Part shown: positions 42,332-51,069 of the stretch, piece by piece | Numbering within the stretch: position 1 is the stretch's first letter | Layout of the letters: each line of letters opens with the position of its first letter | Source: Congzhengia sp045635085 | GTDB lineage: Bacteria > Bacillota > Clostridia > UBA1381 > UBA9506 | Length of the DNA stretch: 64,000 nucleotides | Direction of reading: 5' to 3' | Assembly: GCA_045635085.1 (NCBI GenBank) | Contig: JAZRBM010000013.1 | Coordinates: 62,001 to 126,000, forward strand | Notes under the pieces: model-generated | Database searches by the model: none | What the model saw: only the letters and a program-made list of their open reading frames with translations | Told to the model about the DNA's origin: nothing | Position numbers and translations under genes: made by a program

Positions 42332-42871
42332 TTAATAAAACATTCCCTTTATTGCACGTTTTGCCAAAACTCCTTTTTTTAATGCAGTGGCAATAGCCAG
42401 GGCAAACTCGTGTGTGACACCTGCGCCTTTGGCAGTTATAAAGTTTTTATCACAAACAATACGTTTTCTTGAAACTTTGGCGCTAAAGAGCCTTGCTTCA
42501 AATCCGGGATAGCACGTAGCTTTAAGCCCTGACAAAAGACCCAAAACGCCAGGTATTTTAGGAGCTGCACAAATAGCTGCTATAATTTTTCCGTCGTTTG
42601 CTGCTTTTGTAACTAAATTGGTTACGAATTTTGAGCTTTCAAGGTTATCCGCACCTGGTAAACCGCCGGGCAGAACAATTGCATCAATATCGTCTTCGTC
42701 AACATCTTCGGCTTTGATATCGGCTAAAACACGAATTCCGTGAGTGGAGCAGACCTCACAAGTTTCATTTATTGAAACGGTAGCGACATCTAACTCGCTG
42801 CGACGCAGGATATCAACAGTACCTAATGCTTCTATTTCTTCAAAACCATCTGCTAAAAATACATATACCAT
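42332..42871 (-). CDS. DJ-1/PfpI family protein
   Basis: A 179-residue class I glutamine amidotransferase-like protein: MVYVFLADGFEEIEALGTVD (conserved Glu), IVLPGGLPGADNL, and IAAICAAPKIPGVLGL with the nucleophile Cys, then TAKGAGVTHEFALAI. These are the DJ-1/ThiJ motifs. Members act in protein deglycation or stress, or on other substrates; the function here is open. ATG 42871 follows TGGAGTG at good spacing; an in-frame codon 18 bases earlier is not preferred. Divergent from the DUF6873 gene. Confidence 0.9.
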   Translation of the reverse strand: MVYVFLADGFEEIEALGTVDILRRSELDVATVSINETCEVCSTHGIRVLADIKAEDVDEDDIDAIVLPGGLPGADNLESSKFVTNLVTKAANDGKIIAAICAAPKIPGVLGLLSGLKATCYPGFEARLFSAKVSRKRIVCDKNFITAKGAGVTHEFALAIATALKKGVLAKRAIKGMFY

Positions 42872-42951
42872 AAAACACACTCCAAACATTGATTTTTTAA
42901 AAAATATTTGTTAATATAATTATAATACATTTTAGGAGATAAAGCAAGAGT

Positions 42952-43617
42952 ATGGCAATAATAATTGATGCGCGATATAAGGATTTGGCAAGTAAACTAT
43001 GGGGGGACAAGCATGAAATAATCCCTTCTTTCAGCCATGAAAATTTGCAGACGCCAGTATCTGCTCACCCTGATATGACATTAACACAAATCGGGGAGAT
43101 TTTCGTATGTTGCCCGGAAAGTTTTGCTTATTACAAGAATATTTTAAAAGGGCGCGTAAAGGCGGGCATAAGAACTCTTTCTCCTCACTATCCAAATGAT
43201 ATTGCATATAATGTATTGATATACAAAAACAAGGCTTTTGGTAAAAAAGAACACCTTGACGAAGTGGTGTTAGATGAACTAAAAAAAAGAAATATCGAGC
43301 TTATAAATGTAAATCAAGGATATGCAAAATGTTCTGGTGCAGTGTGTGAAGAAGGCGTGATTACTGCGGATAATTCAATTTTTGAAGCTTTGATAAAAAA
43401 TAATATTAACGCATTAAAAATTACGCCCGGACATGTAAAACTTTCAGGATATGACTATGGTTTTATTGGTGGAGCATCGGGTGTGATTGATGGAAAACTT
43501 ACGTTTTTCGGAAATTTGGGACATCACCCTGATTTTTTGAAAATCAAAAATTTTACCAGCTTTGATTATTATGAGGATTTTTCTTTACTTGACGTAGGAA
43601 CAATATTTTGCATTTAA
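42952..43617 (+). CDS. DUF6873 family GME-fold protein
   Basis: A 221-residue soluble protein. Visible features: AHPDMTLTQIGE (about 38-49), a Cys pair VCCPES, RTLSPHYPNDIAYN (about 73-86), INVNQGYAKCSGAVC and GYDYGFIGGASGVID, then GNLGHHPDF. These conserved Asp/His/Cys positions recall the amidinotransferase (GME) fold. I assign DUF6873 by its pattern, and catalytic activity is not established. ATG 42952 follows AAAGCAAGAGT, with AGGAGATAAAG further upstream at about 42932. Followed after 53 bases by the YtxC-type gene. Confidence 0.7.
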   Translation: MAIIIDARYKDLASKLWGDKHEIIPSFSHENLQTPVSAHPDMTLTQIGEIFVCCPESFAYYKNILKGRVKAGIRTLSPHYPNDIAYNVLIYKNKAFGKKEHLDEVVLDELKKRNIELINVNQGYAKCSGAVCEEGVITADNSIFEALIKNNINALKITPGHVKLSGYDYGFIGGASGVIDGKLTFFGNLGHHPDFLKIKNFTSFDYYEDFSLLDVGTIFCI

Positions 43618-43670
43618 ATTAAAATATAGTAGATAATATTTTCGAAAGTGTAATTTAAGAGGTGAAATTT

Positions 43671-44441
43671 TTGAATAACCATATTATGGTAGCCTTCAGA
43701 AATGACAAAACTTTAGAGCGAGAGAAAATAATATCAAAAAGAGAATTTCCTGTCAAAAATATTTTCTGCGACAAAAATCATATCTATGCAATAATGGATT
43801 TAAGTAATAGTTGTGAATTTTTGCGATATATTAAGGCTTTAGCTGCATTTATTATCGAAAAGTATGAAACAAAAATTCTAAAGAGAATTATAAATAAAAA
43901 TTATCCCGAAATCCCAAATGTAACGGTAAGGGAAATAATAAAATTAAATAAAGATGAAACCATCAAGGATAGAAAAAGAGTAGTAGAGGAAATTTTAAAA
44001 GGATATTTTCTTGAAAATAACAGCGCAAATGTAGAGGGTATTGTAAATTTCAGGCTCGCCAGATACAAAAAAATCTTAAACGAAATGGCAGAAAAATTAG
44101 TTGATAACTACTATTTAAATCGTGAGTATGATGATTTTATACAGCTGCTCAGATATTTTATAAGTGTTCAAAGTGTGCGTGCTAATATAATTTATATTCT
44201 TGTAAATGATAATTCGATGTATAGTATTTTAGATGAGAATATGTGCGATGTAACCAATGAGATTTTGCTCGAATTAGTGCCAAAAGACGAAGTTGGAAAT
44301 ATTTCATTTGATGATTTGCTTATCAGCATGCTGATAAGCATAGCGCCGAAAAAAATAGTAGTACAAAACAAAGAAAAAATACAAAACAAACAGCTTTTTG
44401 AAACGATTGAGAAAGTATTTGAAAATATCATATATAATTAA
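43671..44441 (+). CDS. YtxC-like sporulation protein
   Basis: A 256-residue soluble, Lys- and Ile-rich protein of largely helical character, with NVEGIVNFRLARYKKIL (about 122-138), a segment typical of YtxC, and a C-terminal APKKIVVQNK. YtxC is a conserved spore-former protein of unknown function. TTG 43671 was chosen: AAGAGGTG ends six bases before it; the GTG at 43662 is part of that site. It ends in a bidirectional terminator shared with tmcAL. Confidence 0.78.
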   Translation: MNNHIMVAFRNDKTLEREKIISKREFPVKNIFCDKNHIYAIMDLSNSCEFLRYIKALAAFIIEKYETKILKRIINKNYPEIPNVTVREIIKLNKDETIKDRKRVVEEILKGYFLENNSANVEGIVNFRLARYKKILNEMAEKLVDNYYLNREYDDFIQLLRYFISVQSVRANIIYILVNDNSMYSILDENMCDVTNEILLELVPKDEVGNISFDDLLISMLISIAPKKIVVQNKEKIQNKQLFETIEKVFENIIYN

Positions 44442-44478
44442 CGGTATGTAGCGTTTGCTACATACCGTTATATTTTTT
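44439..44478. terminator. Bidirectional terminator between the YtxC-type gene and tmcAL
   Basis: A 14-pair perfect stem TAACGGTATGTAGC (44439-44452) with GCTACATACCGTTA (44457-44470), loop GTTT, then TATTTTTTT. Confidence 0.88.
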
Positions 44479-45592
44479 TAGGAGAAGTTTTAAAATCCAA
44501 TCCTAAATCGTTATTTGTAATTATAGAGTAGATGTCAGTTGCTAAAATATCTTTTTCAAGCATTTCTTTAAATTGGTCATTATCAGGTTTTGCATCGGCG
44601 ACTTTTGTAATAACAGGAATAGAGGATGTTTTTTTCATAGCGGAAAGAAGTTTTTGACCGGTAGAGTTAAAGGCCAGAACGCGTGCATACTGAGGCTCTG
44701 ATTTTGTATGTTTATCAGTTATTTCAAGCAGGGAATTTGCGATAATACGGTCAATTCTCGTGCGTGTATAGCGCTTTGACTTTACGGTGTTGGCTAAATC
44801 ATCACAAGATGGTGCACTTTGTAAAGCCTTTTTAAATTTGTACTCAAGCCCTTCGGACATATCACAAATTTGGTGTAAAGCTTCTAAACTTGCCTTCCTA
44901 AAATTATACAGCACAAGACTATCAAAAGTCTTTCTATCGTAAATTTTGTGAATTTGTCCGGGGATAAGTTCATCTACGTTTTCGCCTTTTGATAGCTTTT
45001 CGCGTATGGTGGACGCAGATAGAAAATCAAAGTTTCTTTTTATGGTTTTAGGTATTATTTTGCTGTTTATATTCTTTAGTGCATTTAAATATTCGATTGA
45101 CAAAATGTTGTTAGGGGAGTCAATTAAACGTTTATCGATATGCGGATAGTTTTCTAAAAGAACTTCTGTACGGGCCAGAGGATAGCTTAATCCGGATTTT
45201 ATTTTTTTTTGTATATGCATATTAAAATCATCCGAATCAATTATATCTGCACATTTAATAAGTTCTTCAATGTTGCCGCACTCACTGCCAAAGGACAAAT
45301 AGTCAACAACGCCCAATTTATCTAAAAGTTTTACAGCGCCTTGTGCAAATCTTTGAGCTGATTGAGCAGAGTAAACAACCGGAAGCTCTAAAACCAGGTC
45401 GGCGCCGTTTTCTATAGCATCAACAGCTCTTGTCCATTTGTCATAAACTGCAGGAGCGCCACGCTGCACAAAGCTACCGCTCATAAGACAAATAACAGCG
45501 TCTGCCATAAGTTCTTTTTTGTGCTCTTTTAGCTGATATTTGTGTCCGTTGTGGAACGGGTTATATTCGCATATTACAGCCATTGTCTTCAT
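44468..45592 (-). CDS. tmcAL: tRNA(Met) cytidine acetate ligase TmcAL (YlbM family)
   Basis: A nucleotidyltransferase-fold protein of about 374 residues. The N-terminal CEYNPFHNGHKYQLKE has the ATP-binding HxGH, and SGSFVQRGAPAVYDKWTRA follows, both diagnostic of TmcAL; SASTIREKL is the ISxTxxR-like motif. It uses acetate and ATP to make N4-acetylcytidine at the wobble position of elongator tRNA-Met. Of three clustered ATGs the one at 45592 is best spaced behind AGGG; the long upstream open extension overlaps the tsf terminator and is not homologous. It lies downstream of tsf. Confidence 0.88.
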   Translation of the reverse strand: MKTMAVICEYNPFHNGHKYQLKEHKKELMADAVICLMSGSFVQRGAPAVYDKWTRAVDAIENGADLVLELPVVYSAQSAQRFAQGAVKLLDKLGVVDYLSFGSECGNIEELIKCADIIDSDDFNMHIQKKIKSGLSYPLARTEVLLENYPHIDKRLIDSPNNILSIEYLNALKNINSKIIPKTIKRNFDFLSASTIREKLSKGENVDELIPGQIHKIYDRKTFDSLVLYNFRKASLEALHQICDMSEGLEYKFKKALQSAPSCDDLANTVKSKRYTRTRIDRIIANSLLEITDKHTKSEPQYARVLAFNSTGQKLLSAMKKTSSIPVITKVADAKPDNDQFKEMLEKDILATDIYSIITNNDLGLDFKTSPKKI

Positions 45593-45613
45593 TTTCATAC
45601 ACCCTATACAAAA

Positions 45614-45641
45614 AATCTCCGGAAAGTGTATTCCGGAGATT
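45614..45641 (-). terminator. Terminator after tsf
   Basis: A perfect 10-pair stem AATCTCCGGA (45614-45623) with TCCGGAGATT (45632-45641), loop of eight, followed on the minus strand by TTTTTTG. tmcAL begins 22 bases downstream, so it needs readthrough or a promoter inside tsf. Confidence 0.85.
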
Positions 45642-45665
45642 ATATTTTTTGACTTTAAATCAAAA

Positions 45666-46577
45666 TTATTTAACCATGCTTGCAACTTCGTCAGCAAAGT
45701 TGTCTTCTTTCTTTTCGATACCTTCGCCTTTTTCAAACCTTGTGAAGCCTGTAATTTTGATTTCTGTACCTAAATCTTTAGCAATCTTGCTTGTGTATGA
45801 CGCAATTGTTAATTCATCATCCTTGATGAATGCCTGGTCAACAAGACAGATTTCCTTAAAGTACTTATTGATTCTACCTGCAACCATCTTTTCTGCAATG
45901 TTAGCAGGTTTTCCTTCGTTCATAGCCTGAGCCATTAATATTTCTGTTTCCTTAGCAACAACATCACTAGGTACGCTCTCACGGTCTAAGAATGCTGCAT
46001 TAAATGCCGCAATCTGCATAGCTACGTCACGAGCAAATTCTTTAAATTCAGGTGTTTCTGCCTTTGATGCATCAGCTACGTCAAATGATACCATAACACC
46101 GATTTTGCCGCCTGCGTGAATGTATGTTTCAACGATTCCTTCATAGCGTGCAAATCTTCTGATTGACATATTTTCGCCGATTGTAGCAATTTTATTAACT
46201 AAAGCATCACGAACTGTACCTTCGCCAGCGATAAAGCTTTCAGCTAAAAGTGCATCAACATCAGCAGGATTGTTAACGCTGATCTGCTTTGCAACATCTG
46301 CAACGAACTGTAAGAATTCGTCATTTTTAGCAACGAAGTCTGTTTCAGAGTTAACTTCTAAAACAACACCAACATTGCCTGAAACAGCGGCATAAACTAT
46401 ACCATCAGCGGCAACTCTGCCTGATTTTTTCTCAGCAGTAGCCAAACCTTTTTCTCTTAAAAATTCTATAGCCTTTTCCTGATCACCATCAGTTGCAGAC
46501 AATGCCTTTTTACAATCCATCATACCGCAGCCTGTGATTTCTCTTAAAGTCTTAACATCAGCAGCTGTAAAAGCCAT
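45666..46577 (-). CDS. tsf: Elongation factor Ts
   Basis: A 303-residue protein with the N-terminal UBA-like domain and signature VKTLREITGCGMMDCKKAL, then the TDFVAKNDEF core motif (about 78-87). It recycles EF-Tu by exchanging GDP for GTP. The length fits the family. ATG 46577 follows GGAGGAAAAC. It lies 20 bases after rpsB in the standard rpsB-tsf operon. Confidence 0.96.
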   Translation of the reverse strand: MAFTAADVKTLREITGCGMMDCKKALSATDGDQEKAIEFLREKGLATAEKKSGRVAADGIVYAAVSGNVGVVLEVNSETDFVAKNDEFLQFVADVAKQISVNNPADVDALLAESFIAGEGTVRDALVNKIATIGENMSIRRFARYEGIVETYIHAGGKIGVMVSFDVADASKAETPEFKEFARDVAMQIAAFNAAFLDRESVPSDVVAKETEILMAQAMNEGKPANIAEKMVAGRINKYFKEICLVDQAFIKDDELTIASYTSKIAKDLGTEIKITGFTRFEKGEGIEKKEDNFADEVASMVK

Positions 46578-46597
46578 TTTAGTTTTCCTCCAATCAA

Positions 46598-47335
46598 TTA
46601 TTCACTGATTTCTTCAGCGGTTTCTTCTGTTTCAGCAGCAGGTAAAGCGTCAACGCCCTGTCTGCCTTCGATAATAGCATTAGCGATTGTAGAAGCAATC
46701 AATTTTACTGCACGGATAGCATCGTCGTTTCCTGGGATTACATAATCAACATCTTCAGGATCACAGTTTGTATCTACGATAGCAACAACTGGAATTCCGA
46801 GCTTTTTAGCTTCTTCAATAGCGATTTTTTCTTTTCTGGGGTCAACTACGAATAGAGCACCAGGAAGCTTCTTCATATCTTTGATGCCGCCTAAATACTT
46901 TTCGAGCTTTTCTCTTTCAGCTTTTAAGTTGATAACTTCTTTTTTAGGCAGAAGATCGAATGTTCCGTCTTCTTCCATTTTTGTAAGCTGTTCTAATCTG
47001 TCAATTCTCTTTTTGATTGTTTTGAAGTTTGTCATCATACCGCCGAGCCAACGAGCGTTAACCCAGTACATACCAACACGTTCAGCCTCTTCTTTAATAG
47101 AGTCCTGAGCCTGCTTCTTTGTACCTACGAATAAAACTTCTTTGCCTGATTCAGCTACTTCCTTAACGAAAGCGTAAGCTTCCTCGATTTTCTTAACGGT
47201 TTTCTGCAAATCGATAATGTAGATACCGTTTCTTTCTGTGAAGATGTATTCAGCCATCTTAGGGTTCCATCTTCTTGTCTGATGTCCGAAATGGACGCCT
47301 GCTTCGAGCAGTTGTTTCATTGAAATTACTGACAT
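46598..47335 (-). CDS. rpsB: Small ribosomal subunit protein S2
   Basis: A 245-residue protein with the S2 signatures MKQLLEAGVHFGHQTRRWNP (about 6-25), IYIIDLQKT and PGALFVVDPRKE, followed by an acidic C-terminal tail. It lies on the head of the 30S subunit. ATG 47335 follows GGAGGTGACTTAA. It has a strong promoter at 47445-47473 and a structured leader of about 100 bases, a likely site of autoregulation by S2. Confidence 0.97.
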   Translation of the reverse strand: MSVISMKQLLEAGVHFGHQTRRWNPKMAEYIFTERNGIYIIDLQKTVKKIEEAYAFVKEVAESGKEVLFVGTKKQAQDSIKEEAERVGMYWVNARWLGGMMTNFKTIKKRIDRLEQLTKMEEDGTFDLLPKKEVINLKAEREKLEKYLGGIKDMKKLPGALFVVDPRKEKIAIEEAKKLGIPVVAIVDTNCDPEDVDYVIPGNDDAIRAVKLIASTIANAIIEGRQGVDALPAAETEETAEEISE

Positions 47336-47440
47336 TTAAGTCACCTCCGGTTTTATTTGCAATCCTCCACACAAGTCACATTTTACGAGAACCCATAAGG
47401 CACCGCTCGTAAAATCATTGCGTGTGCGTATTTTTGCCTT
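47336..47440 (-). promoter_or_regulatory. Structured leader of rpsB-tsf, probable autoregulatory RNA
   Basis: On the minus strand, a 9-pair stem TTTTACGAG (47414-47406) with CTCGTAAAA (47389-47381) presents a 16-base loop containing TGCCTTA (47402-47396). The start of the transcript, TAAGGCA (47441-47435), is exactly complementary to this loop, and CACAC/GTGTG and GCAAT/ATTGC pairs flank the stem. Together these suggest a pseudoknot. A leader bound by S2 would fit the gene. I do not recognise a named Rfam family. Confidence 0.55.
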
Positions 47441-47444
47441 AAAT

Positions 47445-47473
47445 ACTATACCATAAAAAAGTATAAATTTCAA
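47445..47473 (-). promoter_or_regulatory. Promoter of rpsB-tsf
   Basis: Minus strand TTGAAA (47473-47468), 17-base spacer, TATAGT (47450-47445). The start would fall near 47438. Confidence 0.8.
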
Positions 47474-47554
47474 GTACTTTTTTTGTTTTTTTTTTTCAAA
47501 ACCATCAAAGTGCCGAAAAAATAGGCATTTAAGGCGTTTTTAGGTCAAAATTAA

Positions 47555-47583
47555 TTGACAATTACTGCATAATATATTATAAT
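47555..47583 (+). promoter_or_regulatory. Promoter of the murJ cluster
   Basis: Perfect TTGACA at 47555-47560 and TATAAT at 47578-47583 with a 17-base spacer; one of the strongest promoters in the window. It is divergent from the rpsB promoter. Together these account for the 286 bases between rpsB and murJ. Confidence 0.88.
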
Positions 47584-47621
47584 ATATTAAATTTATAATA
47601 TAAATTAAGGAAATTTTTGTT

Positions 47622-49193
47622 ATGGACGGAGTAAAGAAAACTGTAAAAACTGCTACCTTTATGATTGTTGCTACCTTGCTTGCAAAATTTATGGGTATGT
47701 ACAGGGATATTCTTTTTGCTGCACTTTATGGCACCAGCGAGGCTGCAATAGCTTATCAGACTGCATCACGCATACCGCTTTTGTTTTTTGATATAGCTCT
47801 TGGGACAGCTATATCATCTTCCTTCATACCTGTTTTTAATGAGTATTTAGGTCGTGGGGAAAAAGAAAAAGCCATAGAGTTTTCAAACAGTTTTTTAAAT
47901 ATAGTATTTTTAATAACTTTTGTAATTTGTGTAATTGGCATCGTGTTTTGCACACATATTGTGGACTTGCTTGCAAGCGGGCTTGCAGAAAATGTAAAGT
48001 TGTTATCGGCACAACTGGTTGCAATTATGTTTCCTTCGATGATATTTACAGCTTTAGCATATTCGTTGACAGGTGTTTTGCAATCTTATGGTGAATTTAA
48101 CGCCCCTGCTGCGATAAGTCTTGTTTCAAACGGAATAATGGTGCTTTATCTACTTGTTGCAAAGGACAATTTAGGTATATATGGTGTATCTGTTGCAATG
48201 CTTATTGCCTGGATATTTCAGCTTGTAGTTTTAATTCCGTCGCTGGTTAAGAAAAAATATACCTACAAAGCGAAAATCAATTTAAAAAATGATGGTTTAA
48301 AAAAAGCTTTATTTTTAGCTATTCCGATACTTATAAGTTCTTGGGTGCAGCCAATCAATACAATGGTAAATATGTTTTTAGCATCATTTTTAAATGGTGG
48401 ACAGGCAGTGTCAGCACTCGAGTATGCAAATAAGCTATATATAATTTTTGTCGGGGTGATAACGTATGCAATATCAAACCTTATTTTTCCCTCGATTTCA
48501 AGATTTGCTGCAAATAAAGACAAAAAGCAGGAATTTACAGACGTTTTAAAAACTTCGATAGGCATCGTTTTATTTATTTTGTTGCCTATTATGATTATAT
48601 TTTCATTAAAGAGAGTAGAGATTGTAAGATTTGTTTACGAGCGTGGGGCATTTGGCAAAGAACAAACTTACCTTACATCCACAGCACTTTTGTGGTATTC
48701 ATTCGGGATGCTGGGCTATGGACTGCAGGAAATACTCAATAAAGCTTTTTATGCAGAACAAAACGGAAAAACCCCGATGAGAGTATCTGCTTTAGGTATT
48801 GCACTAAACATTGCGCTAAGCTTTATTTTTGTAAGAATTTTAGATACAGGCATAAAGGGACTGCCGCTGGCGGCGTCTATCGCATCGTGCTTTATGGCAT
48901 TAATGCTGGCTGTCATATTAAGCAAAAGATATAAAGTTTTCGATAAAAGCTTTATGTTAAACTTTTTAAAGCTCTTGCTCTCCGGTGCAGTTATGGTTTT
49001 GGTGGTATTGCTTTTGTCGGGAGTTAATTTTTCTGATACTTTTACAGGAAAATTTTTGGCGCTTTTAGTGCCTTCTGCAATTGGATTTGCATTATACCTG
49101 GGTATGGCATTTTTATTAAAAACAAGTGAAGTAAAAATGATAATAAATATTTTAAAAAAAAGGAGTGATAGCAATGATGAGCAGAGTAGTTAA
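47622..49193 (+). CDS. murJ: Lipid II flippase MurJ (MviN family)
   Basis: A 523-residue polytopic protein of about 14 helices. It starts KTATFMIVATLLAKFMGMYRD, a typical MurJ N-terminus, and has the conserved YGTSEAAIAYQTASRIP loop and later VRFVYERGAFG. MurJ moves lipid II (or wall polymer lipid intermediates, in some Firmicutes) across the membrane. It heads a cluster with the ligase/polymerase and glycosyltransferase, so in this place it may serve an exopolysaccharide lipid carrier instead. ATG 47622 follows AAGGAAA. Confidence 0.88.
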   Translation: MDGVKKTVKTATFMIVATLLAKFMGMYRDILFAALYGTSEAAIAYQTASRIPLLFFDIALGTAISSSFIPVFNEYLGRGEKEKAIEFSNSFLNIVFLITFVICVIGIVFCTHIVDLLASGLAENVKLLSAQLVAIMFPSMIFTALAYSLTGVLQSYGEFNAPAAISLVSNGIMVLYLLVAKDNLGIYGVSVAMLIAWIFQLVVLIPSLVKKKYTYKAKINLKNDGLKKALFLAIPILISSWVQPINTMVNMFLASFLNGGQAVSALEYANKLYIIFVGVITYAISNLIFPSISRFAANKDKKQEFTDVLKTSIGIVLFILLPIMIIFSLKRVEIVRFVYERGAFGKEQTYLTSTALLWYSFGMLGYGLQEILNKAFYAEQNGKTPMRVSALGIALNIALSFIFVRILDTGIKGLPLAASIASCFMALMLAVILSKRYKVFDKSFMLNFLKLLLSGAVMVLVVLLLSGVNFSDTFTGKFLALLVPSAIGFALYLGMAFLLKTSEVKMIINILKKRSDSNDEQSS

Positions 49194-51069
49194 ATTTTTT
49201 GCAAGATTCTTGTCATGGATTAATATCTGCTACTGTGAAAGTTTGTTCGGAAGAATTTTCAATAGTCTTTGGAATGCTTTAGGGCATGCTTTTTCGGGTT
49301 CGTTTATCTATCGCTTTTTTTCTGATGAAAGCAAACGTGAAAATGTGTGGGAAAGCAGTGCTTTTGGAAAAATCGCAAATCTGCCTAAAACGATAATTAT
49401 CATTTTGCAAAAAAAACTGTCCCCGTTTTTAACAAGACAACTAAATAGAAGTGCACTATGCACAGCTTTTTCTGCATGGAATTTGGTTTCAGTACGGTTT
49501 TATGGAATTTTGATTCTTGCTTTTTCTGTTGCTACCACATTTTTGAGTAATAACTCAAAGTTTGTACTTTTAATTTTAGTGCTTATGGACATTTCAGGGT
49601 TTTTACTGATATTGGTTAACAGAAGCTTAAAGCAACTTACATCAGGAAGTAAAATAATAAAAATGCTTTGCGAGCTATTTATAGAATATAAAGAAAGCGA
49701 AAATGACAAAATCATAAACTGCAACAAACCTGTTCACTATCTGACGGCGTGTGTTATCGGCGTTTTACTTTCGATAGTTTACGCATATGCAGGTACTATG
49801 GTATTTCTGTTGTTTTTGGGCATTGTCTTATCGTTTGCCTTTTTGATGAAATATTTAAGACTCGGAGTCTTTTTAACGGTTGCGCTTTCTCCTGTGCTCC
49901 CTACAATGGTGTTGGTGCTTCTTGCTTTTATATGTGCTTTTGTCTTTTTTGTTCATGTAATAATTGATGATAAATTTACGTTTTCAAAATCGTCTTTTAA
50001 TGTAGCGGTGATATTTTTTGTAGTATCGCTTGTCTGGGGCGTTATAAATTCATTTGCCCCACTATCGTCTCTTAAACAAGTAATGGTGCATATGTCATTT
50101 ATACTCTTTTATTTTGTACTCACAAACGTTATCAGGACAAAGAAAGAGTGGACAGCGCTTGTTAAAATTTTTATGCTTTCTGCATTTGTTGTTGCCCTTT
50201 ATGGAGTATTTCAAAACTTTTTTGGCGCATCATCAACAGATAGCTGGATTGACGAAGAAATGTTTTCTGACATCAAACTAAGGGTGTATTCATTCTTTAA
50301 TAATCCAAATGTTTTAGGCGAATTTTTAGTGCTTACTATCCCTGTGGCAATTGCGCTTTTATGGAGCAGAGTGCGTGATACACACAAGATATTATTTGCA
50401 TTTGTTTTAATTTTTATGGTAGCGTGTATGATTTTTACATGGTCAAGGGGAGCCTGGCTTGGCATGATATTTGCTTTAGCCATCTTTTTGGTGATAGCAG
50501 ACAAAAGATGGATGTTTGCAGGGGTTTTAGCGTTGTTTTTAATTCCTGTCCTTTTATATGCTACGGGCAATATTGCTATTTTAGAAAGATTTATAAGTAT
50601 AGGAAATACAAACGATACATCAACAGCCTATCGTGTGTCGATATGGCAGGCATCGATCGCTATGATTTCAGATTTTTGGGTTGGAGGTATTGGTATAGGT
50701 TCTGATGCTTATACAACAATATACCCGTCATACGCTTTGCCTGGAGCAAGGTTTGCGCTTCATTCCCATAATTTGTACCTGCAATTTTTGGTGGAAACGG
50801 GAATTGTTGGTATTGTTTCGCTTTTTGCAGTTTTGCTTGGATTTTTAAAAAGCGTCTTTTCAACTGCCGTTGTAAGAAAAATCAAACAATCAGATGTTTC
50901 AAAAATACTGGTCGCAATGGGTGCTGGTCTTTTAGGCTTTGGTTTTCAGGGACTTACCGATTATGTTTGGTACAACTATAAAATTGTGATGATTTTCTGG
51001 ATTATAATGGCGCTTGGTATATCAGGGGCAAAAATCCTTAAAGAAGATAAAGGAGGCGACTCCTTATGA
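49174..51069 (+). CDS. O-antigen ligase/polymerase family membrane protein
   Basis: A 631-residue protein with a large soluble N-terminal part (about 1-90) and some 12 membrane helices. The ligase/Wzy motifs are FNNPNVLGEFLVLTIP, FTWSRGAWLGMIF and a large outer loop with DAYTTIYPSYALPGARFALH and SHNLYLQFLVETGIVG, typical of the Wzy_C/O-antigen ligase family. It would join sugar chains at the outer membrane face. ATG 49174 (AGGAG at eight bases) was chosen over a GTG at 49165. It overlaps the end of murJ by 20 bases and the glycosyltransferase start by four. Confidence 0.88.
   Translation: MMSRVVKFFARFLSWINICYCESLFGRIFNSLWNALGHAFSGSFIYRFFSDESKRENVWESSAFGKIANLPKTIIIILQKKLSPFLTRQLNRSALCTAFSAWNLVSVRFYGILILAFSVATTFLSNNSKFVLLILVLMDISGFLLILVNRSLKQLTSGSKIIKMLCELFIEYKESENDKIINCNKPVHYLTACVIGVLLSIVYAYAGTMVFLLFLGIVLSFAFLMKYLRLGVFLTVALSPVLPTMVLVLLAFICAFVFFVHVIIDDKFTFSKSSFNVAVIFFVVSLVWGVINSFAPLSSLKQVMVHMSFILFYFVLTNVIRTKKEWTALVKIFMLSAFVVALYGVFQNFFGASSTDSWIDEEMFSDIKLRVYSFFNNPNVLGEFLVLTIPVAIALLWSRVRDTHKILFAFVLIFMVACMIFTWSRGAWLGMIFALAIFLVIADKRWMFAGVLALFLIPVLLYATGNIAILERFISIGNTNDTSTAYRVSIWQASIAMISDFWVGGIGIGSDAYTTIYPSYALPGARFALHSHNLYLQFLVETGIVGIVSLFAVLLGFLKSVFSTAVVRKIKQSDVSKILVAMGAGLLGFGFQGLTDYVWYNYKIVMIFWIIMALGISGAKILKEDKGGDSL

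Noticed and set aside
45593..45736. N-terminal extension of TmcAL
   Set aside because: It would run over the tsf terminator and into tsf, and the family begins at the MKTMAVICEYNPFH segment.
48749..49174. Long open frame antisense to murJ, and similar long antisense frames opposite tepA, fhs, proA and ecfA2
   Set aside because: They mirror codon use of the sense genes, lack ribosome sites and show no protein family.
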